From contig NZ_BKZR01000008.1 in assembly GCF_008974225.1 (NCBI RefSeq), positions 38,668 through 102,667 on the forward strand: a stretch of 64,000 nucleotides of DNA, given 5' to 3'. Positions 51,709-60,287 of the stretch are shown one piece after another; position 1 is the stretch's first letter, and the number at the start of each line of letters is the position of its first letter. Under the pieces are notes generated by a model, which searched no databases, was not told the origin of the DNA, and saw nothing but the letters and a program-made list of their open reading frames with translations. The DNA is from Weizmannia acidilactici (GTDB taxonomy: Bacteria > Bacillota > Bacilli > Bacillales > Bacillaceae_C). Made by a program: the position numbers and the translations under genes.

Positions 51709-52545
51709 TTATTGATAGACAAACAAAACAAACAAAACGACCGCTACGATGATACGGTAGACCGCAAACGGGATCAGCTTCACCTTGTTGATCAGTTTCA
51801 GGAAGAAGCGGATCGCAAGCAGCGCGAAAATAAAGGCACTGATGAACCCGACAATAAAAAACGGGATTGTTTGCGCCGTCACAGCATCCCAGTGCTTCAC
51901 AAGCGAAAGAAAGCTGGCGCCGAACATGATCGGCACTGCCATAATAAACGTGAAATCCGATGCGGCCCGGTGGCTCAATCCGAGCAGGACGCCGCCCGAG
52001 ATCGTGGAGCCGGAGCGGGAAAACCCCGGCCATAAGGACAGGCATTGGAAAAGCCCGATCAAAAACGCCTGCGTATACGTAATCTGATCAACTGTCTCCG
52101 TCTTCGGCCTGCGCGGGCGCAGCAAATCAGCGGCAATCATTAAAATCGCGCCGGCGACAAGGGCAAAGAGCACTGTTTTGATCGAAAACAAGTGGGAATC
52201 AATATAATTCTCGAACAAAAACCCGAGCACCGCCGCCGGAAGCAGCCCGACAATGACCTGGGTCAATTTCAGCCGTTCGCCGTACAACTGCTCTTTCGTT
52301 ATATTTTTCTTCAGCCCGAGCAAATTCAGGAACCTGTCCCAAAATACGACAACCGCCGCCAAAATGGAGCCCATTTGGATGACAACTTTAAATACATTCG
52401 CAGCTTCAACACCATAAAGATGGTTCGATTTCAAAATCAGGTCGTCCACAATAATCATATGGCCGGTGGAAGAAACCGGGGCAAATTCCGTCAACCCTTC
52501 CACAAGCCCGAGGATTGCGGCGACAAACATGTTCCATAAATGCAA
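51709..52545 (-). CDS. uppP: Undecaprenyl-diphosphatase UppP (BacA)
   Basis: 278-residue membrane phosphatase that recycles undecaprenyl diphosphate for cell wall synthesis and gives bacitracin tolerance. Catalytic blocks LGLVEGLTEFAPVSSTGHMI near residue 12 and GFSRSGSTISGGVLLGL near 165 are intact; about eight membrane helices. The frame begins with GTG 52554, but that codon overlaps the GGAGG itself, so TTG 52545 (MHLWNMFVAA) at proper distance is the better start. Monocistronic. Confidence 0.93.
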   Translation of the reverse strand: MHLWNMFVAAILGLVEGLTEFAPVSSTGHMIIVDDLILKSNHLYGVEAANVFKVVIQMGSILAAVVVFWDRFLNLLGLKKNITKEQLYGERLKLTQVIVGLLPAAVLGFLFENYIDSHLFSIKTVLFALVAGAILMIAADLLRPRRPKTETVDQITYTQAFLIGLFQCLSLWPGFSRSGSTISGGVLLGLSHRAASDFTFIMAVPIMFGASFLSLVKHWDAVTAQTIPFFIVGFISAFIFALLAIRFFLKLINKVKLIPFAVYRIIVAVVLFVLFVYQ

Positions 52546-52780
52546 ATGCGTCACCTCCAGACTTTTTTATTCTACCATGTACACCGGACAAAGCGAATAA
52601 AATTTTTTCACAAAACGATTATATGTACAAGCGGGCATTTTTAGAAATATCGGGATGGGTGCTGTGCATACCCCACAATAATTTCACGGCCGGATACTCG
52701 TTCAGCAAGTACCCACGCGATCTTTGAAAAATTATACGGACAGATTTTCCAGAAAATAAATTGATTTCTGCAATTATAAG

Positions 52781-52809
52781 TTGAAAATGTTTACAATACA
52801 CTATAAGAT
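52781..52809 (+). promoter_or_regulatory. Promoter of tatA
   Basis: -35 TTGAAA and -10 TAAGAT at exactly 17 bp, 31 bp before the start codon. Confidence 0.6.
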
Positions 52810-52839
52810 GAATACAAAGAAGTTCAGGGAGGGGAAAAA

Positions 52840-53025
52840 ATGCTCGGGAATCTCAGTTTTGGCGAAGTCTTGGTTATTCTTGTGGTGGCATTGTTAATTT
52901 TCGGCCCATCAAAACTCCCGCAACTCGGCAGGGCAGCCGGCCAGACGCTGCGCGAATTCAAAAAAGGTGTCCATGAGGTCATGGAAGATGAAGAAAAAAC
53001 GAAGGTGAAAAAGAGCGAATCATAA
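52840..53025 (+). CDS. tatA: Twin-arginine translocase pore subunit TatA
   Basis: 61-residue membrane protein. A short N-terminal helix (FGEVLVILVVALLIFGPSKLP) with the FGP hinge, then an amphipathic helix (GRAAGQTLREFKKGVHEV) and a charged tail: the TatA/E layout. It forms the protein-conducting element for folded exports. No tatC accompanies it, as for the stand-alone tatAc gene of B. subtilis. Ribosome site AGGGAGGGG. Confidence 0.93.
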   Translation: MLGNLSFGEVLVILVVALLIFGPSKLPQLGRAAGQTLREFKKGVHEVMEDEEKTKVKKSES

Positions 53026-53029
53026 ACAT

Positions 53030-53060
53030 GAGCCGCTGTCCCGGGCAGCGGCTGTTTTGC
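53030..53060 (+). terminator. Terminator of tatA
   Basis: AGCCGCTG-TCCCGG-GCAGCGGCT perfect stem followed by GTTTTGCTGTTT. Confidence 0.82.
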
Positions 53061-53156
53061 TGTTTGAAAAAAATATTTTAGCGGGCTTTAAATATGTTAA
53101 GATAAGAATAAAAGAGAAGCGGTTGTCTGAATGCTGAAGGGGGCAAAATCAATATT

Positions 53157-54179
53157 ATGGAGGATCGTTTGTTTTCTTTTTTCCAAAGAAAAGGGGTAAG
53201 AAGGATCACCATCTTTGTGCTGATCGCGCTGGTGCTTTATCTTTTGCGTAGCATGATGGACTTGATCTTGCTTACCTTTATTTTTTCCTATTTGGTGAAC
53301 AGACTGCAAAAAATCGTGACCAAATGGTTCCCGATGAACCGCAGACTGGCGGTTCTCATTTTGTACATTTTGATCGTCGGCGGACTCGCATTTGGGATCG
53401 TCAAATACTTGCCGATTTTAATCAATGAAATAACCCAGCTTGTCATGCAAATCTCCGACTTCTACACGAAGCCTCAGCACAACGAAATTTTAAATTACTT
53501 GGTAAAAAATATCCAGGAAAAGAAAGTTATGGATTACATGCAGCAGGGCGTTTCCATCCTGCTCGACTATTTCACAAGCGTCAGCAAAGTCAGCCTGCAA
53601 GTGTTGATGGCGATTATCCTCAGCCTGTTTTTCCTGCTCGAAAAAGACCGGATTATCCGCTTTACGAAGCAGTTTAAAACAAGCAAGCTTGCGGCGTTTT
53701 ACGATGAAATGGAGTATTTCGGCATCAAATTTGTGGGAACATTTGGGAAAGTGATCGAAGCGCAGTTCATTATCGCGATCGTCAATTGCCTGCTCACTAC
53801 GATCGGGCTGTGGATTCTCGGCTTCCCTCAGCTGTTCGGCCTGGCGATTCTTATTTTTGGGTTCGGTCTGATCCCTGTTGCCGGCGTATTCATTTCACTT
53901 ATTCCGCTTTGCGTCATTGCCTACAGCATCGGCGGAGGGATGAAAGTACTGTACGTCCTCATCCTGGTTGTAATCGTGCACGCGGTTGAAGCGTATGTTC
54001 TAAATCCGCAGTTGATGTCATCGAAGACGAATCTGCCTGTCTTCTTTACATTTCTGATCTTAATCTTTTGCGAACATTTCTTCGGCGTGTGGGGGCTGAT
54101 CCTCGGCATCCCGATTGTTATGTTCTTCCTCGACGTGCTGGAAGTTACCGGCCAGGATGCGCAGCAGAAAAGAAAATAA
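53157..54179 (+). CDS. AI-2E family transporter (YueF/UPF0118)
   Basis: 340-residue membrane protein with about seven predicted helices. Family traits are the N-terminal hydrophobic pair with LTFIFSYLVNRLQ, a long extracellular loop, and C-terminal FGLIPVAGVFISLIPL, NPQLMSSKTNLPVFFTFL and WGLILGIPIVMF. Members have been linked to autoinducer-2 export or to Na+/H+ antiport; the substrate here is open. ATG 53157 lies 13 bases behind GAAGGGGG; an in-frame ATT nearby could be used. Confidence 0.82.
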   Translation: MEDRLFSFFQRKGVRRITIFVLIALVLYLLRSMMDLILLTFIFSYLVNRLQKIVTKWFPMNRRLAVLILYILIVGGLAFGIVKYLPILINEITQLVMQISDFYTKPQHNEILNYLVKNIQEKKVMDYMQQGVSILLDYFTSVSKVSLQVLMAIILSLFFLLEKDRIIRFTKQFKTSKLAAFYDEMEYFGIKFVGTFGKVIEAQFIIAIVNCLLTTIGLWILGFPQLFGLAILIFGFGLIPVAGVFISLIPLCVIAYSIGGGMKVLYVLILVVIVHAVEAYVLNPQLMSSKTNLPVFFTFLILIFCEHFFGVWGLILGIPIVMFFLDVLEVTGQDAQQKRK

Positions 54180-54217
54180 ACACCATTGGGAGCTGCCCAA
54201 AAGCTCCATTAAAACAA

Positions 54218-54259
54218 GAAAACCTGTTGAGATAATCATTTTTCTCAACGGGTTTTTTC
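54218..54259 (+). terminator. Terminator of the AI-2E family gene
   Basis: AAAACCTGTTGAGA...TCTCAACGGGTTTTTT, closely similar in layout (TGAGA/TCTCA, CGGGTTTT) to the one after citM. Confidence 0.82.
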
Positions 54260-54585
54260 ATTTAAAACAAATTTCCCCTGAGGAACCGGCACTGTGAAGT
54301 TTTATCATGACCGTCAGAGGAAAAAGAGATTTCTGGACAGCTTCCTGCAGCTTACAGGACCGCTGTTCTGCAAATTCCAGGATGAGACATCCACTATTGA
54401 AAATACGGATGATCGTGAAACAATAAAATGCAACCCAACATTTTTCTGAAAAAGTATTTTGCTCCTATAAACCGGCACCAGCCAACAGAAAAATTCCATT
54501 TATAAAAATATTGATGTTATTCAAATAGACTGATATACTCTAAAATAGAGAGTAGTGTCATGTTTCTAAAAAATGGAAGCGCATC
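54260..54585. other. Intergenic stretch with one degenerate 52-bp family B unit
   Basis: GGAACCGGCACTGTGAAGTT followed by TCATGACCGTCAGAGGAAAAA (about 54281-54330) resembles a single family B unit. TAAAAT near 54541 could be the -10 of glnQ; the -35 is unclear. Nothing else recognised. Confidence 0.4.
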
Positions 54586-54615
54586 ATGAAGGAAAACAGC
54601 CGGGGAGGTGATGAT

Positions 54616-55344
54616 GTGATCTCATTCCGTCATGTGAACAAGTATTACGGAAATTTCCATGTTTTAAAAGATATCAATCTCGAAGTCGATGAAGGGGAAG
54701 TTGTCGTGATCATCGGTCCTTCCGGGTCTGGGAAAAGCACGATGCTCCGCTGCATCAACCGGTTGGAAGAGATTACCGACGGCGAGCTTTTCGTCAGGAA
54801 TATCAAAGTCAACGACAAAAAAACCAACATCAACGAACTGCGTAAAAATATCGGCATGGTCTTCCAGCATTTCAATCTGTATCCGCACCGGACCGTTTTG
54901 CAAAACATTACGCTGGCGCCGGTCAAAGTGCTCGGCATGAGCAAAGAGGAAGCGGAGAAAAAGGCCATGCATTACCTTGAAAGGGTCGGCATCCCGGATA
55001 AGGCGAATGCGTACCCTTCGCAATTATCGGGCGGTCAGCAGCAGCGTGTCGCGATTGCCCGGGGGCTTGCGATGGAACCGAGCATCATGCTGTTTGACGA
55101 ACCGACTTCCGCGCTCGACCCGGAAATGATCGGGGAAGTGCTCGATGTTATGAAGTCACTTGCAAAAGACGGCATGACAATGGTGGTCGTCACGCACGAA
55201 ATGGGATTCGCCCGCGAAGTGGCAGACCGCGTCATCTTTATGGACCAGGGGAAAATCATCGAAGACAATACGCCGGAAGCATTTTTCAAAAACCCGCGTG
55301 AAGAACGGGCGCGCACCTTTTTAAATCGTGTTCTCAATCATTAA
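54616..55344 (+). CDS. glnQ: Glutamine ABC transporter ATP-binding protein GlnQ
   Basis: 242-residue ATPase, the length I recall for B. subtilis GlnQ. Walker A GPSGSGKSTMLR near residue 34, signature LSGGQQQRVAIARGLA near 134, Walker B MLFDEPTSALDPEM near 156, then H-loop VVVTHEMGFAREVADR. GTG 54616 follows GGGGAGGTGATGAT; an upstream in-frame ATG at 54586 lacks a site and would add ten non-family residues. First gene of glnQHMP. Confidence 0.93.
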   Translation: MISFRHVNKYYGNFHVLKDINLEVDEGEVVVIIGPSGSGKSTMLRCINRLEEITDGELFVRNIKVNDKKTNINELRKNIGMVFQHFNLYPHRTVLQNITLAPVKVLGMSKEEAEKKAMHYLERVGIPDKANAYPSQLSGGQQQRVAIARGLAMEPSIMLFDEPTSALDPEMIGEVLDVMKSLAKDGMTMVVVTHEMGFAREVADRVIFMDQGKIIEDNTPEAFFKNPREERARTFLNRVLNH

Positions 55345-55367
55345 ATAAATATATAAGGGGGATTAGC

Positions 55368-56171
55368 ATGGGAAAATTAAAGAAATGGTTCACAGTGGGC
55401 TTGGTTTTTGTTTTGGCGGCTGCTTTGATGGCGGGCTGCGGCAAGTCAAAAACGACAAGCAGCAGCGATCCGGTCCAGCAAATCAAGAAAAGGGGAAAAG
55501 TGGTTGTTGGGGTCAAATATGATACATATCTATTTGGCTACAAAGATCCGAAAACCGGAAAAGTGGAAGGCTTTGACGTGGACATTGCCAAAGCGATCTC
55601 CAAGAAAATTTTCGGCGACAAGGTAAAAGTGCAACTGAAGGAAGTCACGTCCAAAACGCGGATTCCGATGCTTCAAAACGGCGATGTCGACATGGTTGTC
55701 GCGACCATGACGATCACGCCGGACCGGAAAAAAGTGGTGGACTTCTCGGATGTTTACTTTGATGCCGGACAGTCGCTCCTTGTGAAAAAAGGCAGCAAGA
55801 TTAAAAGCGTCAAAGATTTGACAAAAGGCACAAAAGTATTGACGGTAAAAGGTGCAACTTCCGGGGACAACGTCAAGAAAGCCGCACCGGATACGCAAGT
55901 GCTGGAATATGAAAACTATCAGGAGGCGTTCACGGCTTTGAAATCCGGAAAAGGGGATGCGCTGACAACCGACAACTCGATCCTTTACGGCATGGCTGCC
56001 CAGGATCCGAACTATCAGGTTGTTGGCGGGACATTCACAAATGAACCGTATGGCATCGCGATGAAAAAAGGCAATACGAAACTCGTGAAAGCCGTCAACA
56101 AAGCGTTGAAAGAACTGAAAGACAGCGGGGAATACGACAAAATCAAAAACAAATGGATCAAAGAACAATGA
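55368..56171 (+). CDS. glnH: Glutamine-binding lipoprotein GlnH
   Basis: 267-residue solute receptor. The signal peptide ends in the lipobox LMAGC with lipidated Cys24. The mature protein has family 3 solute-binding motifs GVKYDTYLFGYKDPKTGKVEGFDVDIAKAI and MLQNGDVDMVVATMTITPDRKKVVDFSDVYF. It captures glutamine (or a related polar amino acid) outside the membrane and hands it to GlnMP. Ribosome site AAGGGGG. Confidence 0.92.
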   Translation: MGKLKKWFTVGLVFVLAAALMAGCGKSKTTSSSDPVQQIKKRGKVVVGVKYDTYLFGYKDPKTGKVEGFDVDIAKAISKKIFGDKVKVQLKEVTSKTRIPMLQNGDVDMVVATMTITPDRKKVVDFSDVYFDAGQSLLVKKGSKIKSVKDLTKGTKVLTVKGATSGDNVKKAAPDTQVLEYENYQEAFTALKSGKGDALTTDNSILYGMAAQDPNYQVVGGTFTNEPYGIAMKKGNTKLVKAVNKALKELKDSGEYDKIKNKWIKEQ

Positions 56172-56240
56172 TCAGGATAAGGGGTGGGCAAAATCGCCCA
56201 TCCCTTTCCGCTAATGGAACATTAAAGGAGTGAAACAGGT

Positions 56241-56894
56241 ATGCTTGATTTTTCGATCCTCACCGACAATTTCGACCTATACATGCAGGGTTTCGTCAAC
56301 ACGATTAAAATCAGCATTATCGGCCTCATCGCCAGTTTCATCCTCGGCAACATCATTGCCGTTTTCCGCCTTGCCCCTGTCAAGCTGCTGAATTTGATCG
56401 GTACCGTCTACGTGGAAGTTATCCGCAACATTCCATTAATCCTGACCGGTTTCTTTTTCTACAACGGGCTCAGTTATTTCCACATTAACTTCAGCGGATT
56501 TACCGCAGGCACCATTGCGCTTTCCATTTATACCGCCGCCTTTATCGCAGAAGCCGTGCGCGCCGGTATCCAATCGGTGGACAAGGGCCAGCTCGAAGCA
56601 GCGCGTTCCACGGGCCTGACGTATATCCAGGCGATGCGCTATGTGATCCTGCCGCAAGCGATCAAAATCGTCATCCCGCCGATTGGCAACCAATTCCTGA
56701 ACCTGGTCAAAAACTCCTCCATCCTCGGGGTTTTCGCCGGTCTCGACCTTATGTACTACGCCGATATTATCCACGAAAAAACTTGGGTTACGTTTGATAC
56801 GTATATTTTTGTCGGTATGTTTTACCTTGTCCTGACCATTCCGCTCAGCCTGCTCGTGAATTTCTTGGAACGCCGGCTGGCAAAGACCGATTAA
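56241..56894 (+). CDS. glnM: Glutamine ABC transporter permease GlnM
   Basis: 217-residue HisM/GlnP-type permease with five membrane helices. The EAA docking loop QLEAARSTGLTYIQAMRYVILPQA lies near residue 118; N-terminal YMQGFVNTIKISIIGL is typical. Partner of GlnP, which starts 22 bases later. Ribosome site AAAGGAG. Confidence 0.9.
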   Translation: MLDFSILTDNFDLYMQGFVNTIKISIIGLIASFILGNIIAVFRLAPVKLLNLIGTVYVEVIRNIPLILTGFFFYNGLSYFHINFSGFTAGTIALSIYTAAFIAEAVRAGIQSVDKGQLEAARSTGLTYIQAMRYVILPQAIKIVIPPIGNQFLNLVKNSSILGVFAGLDLMYYADIIHEKTWVTFDTYIFVGMFYLVLTIPLSLLVNFLERRLAKTD

Positions 56895-56916
56895 TCTTAC
56901 AAGGAGGGGGAACATC

Positions 56917-57624
56917 ATGGACTTTGCCGGAGCATATTCAAGCAGTAATTTGATTTATTTGCTGCAGGGCTTTGCGGTTACTTTGAAAGTTGCCATTGTC
57001 GCGATTGTGTTAAGCTTCATTTTCGGCTGCATACTCGGCATTTTGCGCTACGCAAAAATCCCGGTGGTATCTCACGTGGTGGCGCTTGTGGTCGAAGTAA
57101 TCCGGAACCTGCCGCTTATTTTAATTATATTTTTTACATATTTTGCCCTGCCGGAAATCGGCATCAAAATGAGTGTCACGATGGCTGCAATTGCGGCTTT
57201 GACCGTGTTTGAATCGGCGATGATTGCCGAAATTGTACGCGGCGGTTTGAACTCGATCCCAAAGGGGCAGATCGAAGCCGCCCGTTCGTCAGGCCTCAGT
57301 TATATCCAAACGCTGTGGTACATTATCTTGCCGCAGGCTTTGAAAAAAATGATCCCGCCGCTCGTGAGCCAGTTCATCTCACTGTTAAAAGACACTTCGC
57401 TTGCAATCATCATCTCGCTGCCGGAACTGTTGCATAATGCAAAAGGCGTCTACAGCGGGGAAAGCGGTGCGAAATACATCATCCCGATCCTGCTGCTCGC
57501 CGGATTTATGTATTTTATTGTCAACTACCTGTTGTCGATTTTGGCGCGGAGGTTGGAAAAACGCCTCGATCCGGACCGCTCCGCCGCCAAACAGCTCGCC
57601 AACACAACCGAAAACTTGCTTTAA
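56917..57624 (+). CDS. glnP: Glutamine ABC transporter permease GlnP
   Basis: 235-residue permease paralogous to GlnM, with EAA loop QIEAARSSGLSYIQTLWYIILPQALKK near residue 125 and N-terminal LLQGFAVTLKVAIVAI. The charged tail (LARRLEKRLDPDRSAAK) is cytoplasmic. Ends the glnQHMP operon before a strong terminator. Ribosome site AAGGAGGGGG. Confidence 0.9.
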   Translation: MDFAGAYSSSNLIYLLQGFAVTLKVAIVAIVLSFIFGCILGILRYAKIPVVSHVVALVVEVIRNLPLILIIFFTYFALPEIGIKMSVTMAAIAALTVFESAMIAEIVRGGLNSIPKGQIEAARSSGLSYIQTLWYIILPQALKKMIPPLVSQFISLLKDTSLAIIISLPELLHNAKGVYSGESGAKYIIPILLLAGFMYFIVNYLLSILARRLEKRLDPDRSAAKQLANTTENLL

Positions 57625-57625
57625 C

Positions 57626-57654
57626 GGTATCCCGGCTTTTGGGATACCCTTTTT
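57626..57654 (+). terminator. Terminator of glnQHMP
   Basis: GGTATCCC...GGGATACC perfect stem followed by CTTTTT. Confidence 0.87.
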
Positions 57655-57794
57655 GGTTTTGGACATCTTGAACAAGGCCTTCTCAAGCACTTGCAGTTAC
57701 AACCCGCTTCGGAGCAAACCCACCGTGCAAAACCAGGCCTTTTACAGGGGCGCAATAGAATATTTCAATGTGTAAATTTTTCAAAACAGCCTTT

Positions 57795-58185
57795 AGAAGC
57801 TTGCTAAGGTTCATAACGAGGCAAAAAATAAGTGTGAACGTACCTTATAAGCCATCTAAGGTCTATTGAGAAGAAAAAATAAGCTTCGAACGTCCCTTAT
57901 AAGCAAGCTAAGGACCATTGGGAGGAAGAAATAAGCTTCGAACGTACCTTATAAGCCATCTAAGGTTCATTGAGAGGAAGAAATAAGCTTCGAACGTACC
58001 TTAGGAGCAAGCTAAGGACCATTGGGAGGAAGAAATAAGCTTCGAACGTACCTTAGGAGCAAGCTAAGGACCATTGGGAGGAAGAAATAAGCTTCGAACG
58101 TCCCCTTATAAGCAAGCTAAGGACCATTGGGAGGAAGAAATAAGCTTCGAACGTCCCTTATAAGCCATCTAAGGTCCATTTCGGG
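57795..58185. repeat. 52-bp tandem hairpin array, family C (seven units)
   Basis: GAACGT/GAACGTC starts at 57836, 57888, 57940, 57992, 58044, 58096 and 58149, giving five exact 52-bp steps and one of 53 (an inserted C). Every unit keeps CCTTA-N9-TAAGG as an inverted repeat, then CATTGRGAGGAAGAAATAAG and CTTC. Two arm versions occur, ACCTTA...TAAGGT and CCCTTA...TAAGGAC. The longest periodic array in the window. Confidence 0.85.
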
Positions 58186-58610
58186 TCAAAACCGACATTG
58201 AAACAGCTGTAAATGGGCACATTATTTCGGCAAAAAACAGTCGGTTTTTTTCAAATTACTCCAGATTTTTCACGAAAAATTAAGCATATGCACTGTATAT
58301 TACGAATAATGATGCTCTTTGGTGGCTTGACATGGAGCCTCTGTGGGCATGGCTTGATGGCGATGCGATGGGGTTAGGAGAAAAAAGAAAATCGCCAAAG
58401 CTAACTAGCCTACCATGTTCACCACTCCATATCAAGCCGTGTATTGAATATTATACATCTGGAATAATTTGAATATCACAATCTGAAATAATGTGGAAAT
58501 TCACAAAATGGTCTTGACAACGCCCGAAAAGGCCATTTCGCAGCAAAGCCACCAGCGAACATGTCATTATAAAAGCCCAAAAACCAACTCGAACCAACCC
58601 AAAGCGGTCT
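58186..58610. other. Gene-free stretch with an imperfect long inverted repeat
   Basis: ACCGACATTG...CAGTCGGTTTTTTT near 58188-58250 could be a loose terminator. 58324-58436 has terminal arms GGCTTGACATGGAG and CTCCATATCAAGCC (13 of 14 paired) with GGCGAT/ATCGCC nested inside. No reading frame with a ribosome site. Confidence 0.45.
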
Positions 58611-58611
58611 T

Positions 58612-58651
58612 GAAAAAAGTAAACTGCCCCAGCCTGTATCGCCGGGGCAGC
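58612..58651 (-). terminator. Terminator of the gamma-glutamyltransferase gene
   Basis: Minus-strand CTGCCCC...GGGGCAG stem followed by TTTACTTTTTT. Confidence 0.8.
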
Positions 58652-58661
58652 ACCAAACTCA

Positions 58662-60245
58662 TTACCACCCGATCGGAGCTCCATCGCTTCTTGGGTCGGT
58701 TCCCCCGATCCGGAACTCGTTTTCATCAATTTGAATGGCATGCGCCTGGCCCATCACACCGTCAAAATCTTTGACTTTTTTTACAGAATGTCCAGCATCG
58801 GCCAATTGCTTCAAAACTTCGTCGCCCACACGCGCTTCCACTTTTAAATCATTGGAAGCTTCCCCCCAGGTCCGTCCCCACACAAAACGCGGTTCACTGA
58901 CGGCCTGCTGCGGATCCATCCCGTAATCAATCATTCTTGTAATCACAGCCGTCTGTGTCTGCGGCTGGCCTTCGCCTCCCTGTGTCCCGTACAAAATTGC
59001 AGGTTTTCCGTCCAAAAAGGCCATCGCAGGCATCAGCGTATGGAATGTCCGTTTGTGCGGCTCAAGACGGTTCACATGCTGCGGATCTAAAGAAAAATAA
59101 GACCCCCTGTTTTGCAGCAGGATGCCGGTGCTGCCGGCCACCACTCCGGAGCCGAACTCAAAATAAAGACTTTGGATAAACGAAACGGCATTTCCATCTT
59201 CATCAACCACCGCTGCATAAGCGGTATCGCGCCCGAGCGGCTCAGATTCCGCTTCAGCTGCCCGGTTCCGGTCAATTGCTGCGGCAAGCTGGGCCCCGTA
59301 TGCTTTGCTCAGCAATTGATCTAACGGAATATCATAAAATTCCGGATCCGTCAGCACTTGGTCGCGGTCGCGGAAACTTTTTTTCAAAGCTTCCGCCAGC
59401 AAATGAAAATAATCAAACGAGCGCGGATGTATGGAAGAAAAATCAAAATGTTCCAATATATTAAGCGCCATCAACGCGGAAAAACCTTGCGAATTCGGCG
59501 GTAACTGGTAAATGGTATAACCGCGGTAATCGGTCGAAATCGGATCCACCCAGTCCCCGTGATGGTCGGCAAAATCATCGATTGTTAAGTAACCGCCGTT
59601 TTCTTTTAAATAAGAAACGATTTCCTTTGCGATACCGCCTTTATAAAATGCATCGCGCCCCAGTTCGGCGATTTGCTGCAAAGACCGGCCGAGCTCTTTT
59701 TGGACGAACCGGGAACCCGGCGCAGGGATTTGCCCGCTTGGAAGATAGATGTCGCATCCCGGCCGGCTGCCTGCCAATGCCCCGTAAGCAGTCCGGGTGT
59801 TTTTCGCCTGGTGCGTGGACAAGGGAAAGCCGTTTAAAGCATAACCGATCGCCGGCTCCAGCACGTCCCCTAGCTGCAGCCGCCCGTAAGTTTTTAAAAT
59901 TGCATCCCAGCTGTCCACCATACCGGGCACCGTGATACAGCTCCTTGTTCCCCTCAACGGGATCGACTGTTCCCCTTCGTAACACGATAAGTTTACCTGA
60001 TAACCGCTGCGTCCGCTCCCGTTAAAGGCATTGAGACGCTGTTCAGCTTCATTCCAGATCAGCCAAAAAGAATCACCGCCAAGCCCTGTCATATGCGGAT
60101 AGACAACAGCCAAACACGCGCTCACAGCAACCGCTGCGTCAAAAGCATTTCCCCCCTTTTCCAATATTTTTGCCCCTGCCATGGAAGCCAAATAATGCGG
60201 GCTGACAACCATCGTTTTCGTGCCAATGACCGGTTTACTCCCCAT
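58662..60245 (-). CDS. ywrD: Gamma-glutamyltransferase family protein (YwrD-like)
   Basis: 527-residue Ntn-hydrolase precursor. The N-terminal part has GGNAFDAAVAVSACLAVVYPHMTGLGGDSFWLIW. The autoprocessing site is at RDTAYAAVVDEDGNAVSFIQSLYFEFGSGVV, where the Thr becomes the small-subunit nucleophile, and the C-terminal YGTQGGEGQPQTQTAVI is the oxyanion region. There is no signal peptide, unlike secreted Ggt, so it would act inside the cell; B. subtilis YwrD is the nearest relative I recognise. ATG 60245 follows AAAGGAG. It follows the MFS gene after 42 bp in one operon. Confidence 0.87.
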   Translation of the reverse strand: MGSKPVIGTKTMVVSPHYLASMAGAKILEKGGNAFDAAVAVSACLAVVYPHMTGLGGDSFWLIWNEAEQRLNAFNGSGRSGYQVNLSCYEGEQSIPLRGTRSCITVPGMVDSWDAILKTYGRLQLGDVLEPAIGYALNGFPLSTHQAKNTRTAYGALAGSRPGCDIYLPSGQIPAPGSRFVQKELGRSLQQIAELGRDAFYKGGIAKEIVSYLKENGGYLTIDDFADHHGDWVDPISTDYRGYTIYQLPPNSQGFSALMALNILEHFDFSSIHPRSFDYFHLLAEALKKSFRDRDQVLTDPEFYDIPLDQLLSKAYGAQLAAAIDRNRAAEAESEPLGRDTAYAAVVDEDGNAVSFIQSLYFEFGSGVVAGSTGILLQNRGSYFSLDPQHVNRLEPHKRTFHTLMPAMAFLDGKPAILYGTQGGEGQPQTQTAVITRMIDYGMDPQQAVSEPRFVWGRTWGEASNDLKVEARVGDEVLKQLADAGHSVKKVKDFDGVMGQAHAIQIDENEFRIGGTDPRSDGAPIGW

Positions 60246-60287
60246 TTTTTTACTCCTTTCTCGAATCATCTTGTAATAAATTTTAAA

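Noticed and set aside
51709..52554. GTG 52554 as the uppP start
   Set aside because: GTG overlaps the GGAGG site, leaving no spacer; TTG 52545 has correct spacing and gives the family N-terminus.
54550..54575. Cre box upstream of glnQ (TGGAAGCGCATCA)
   Set aside because: The half-site spacing is one base short of the consensus, and no other support exists.
57795..58185. CRISPR array
   Set aside because: The period is regular, but the whole 52-bp unit is conserved; there are no unique spacers and no cas genes nearby.
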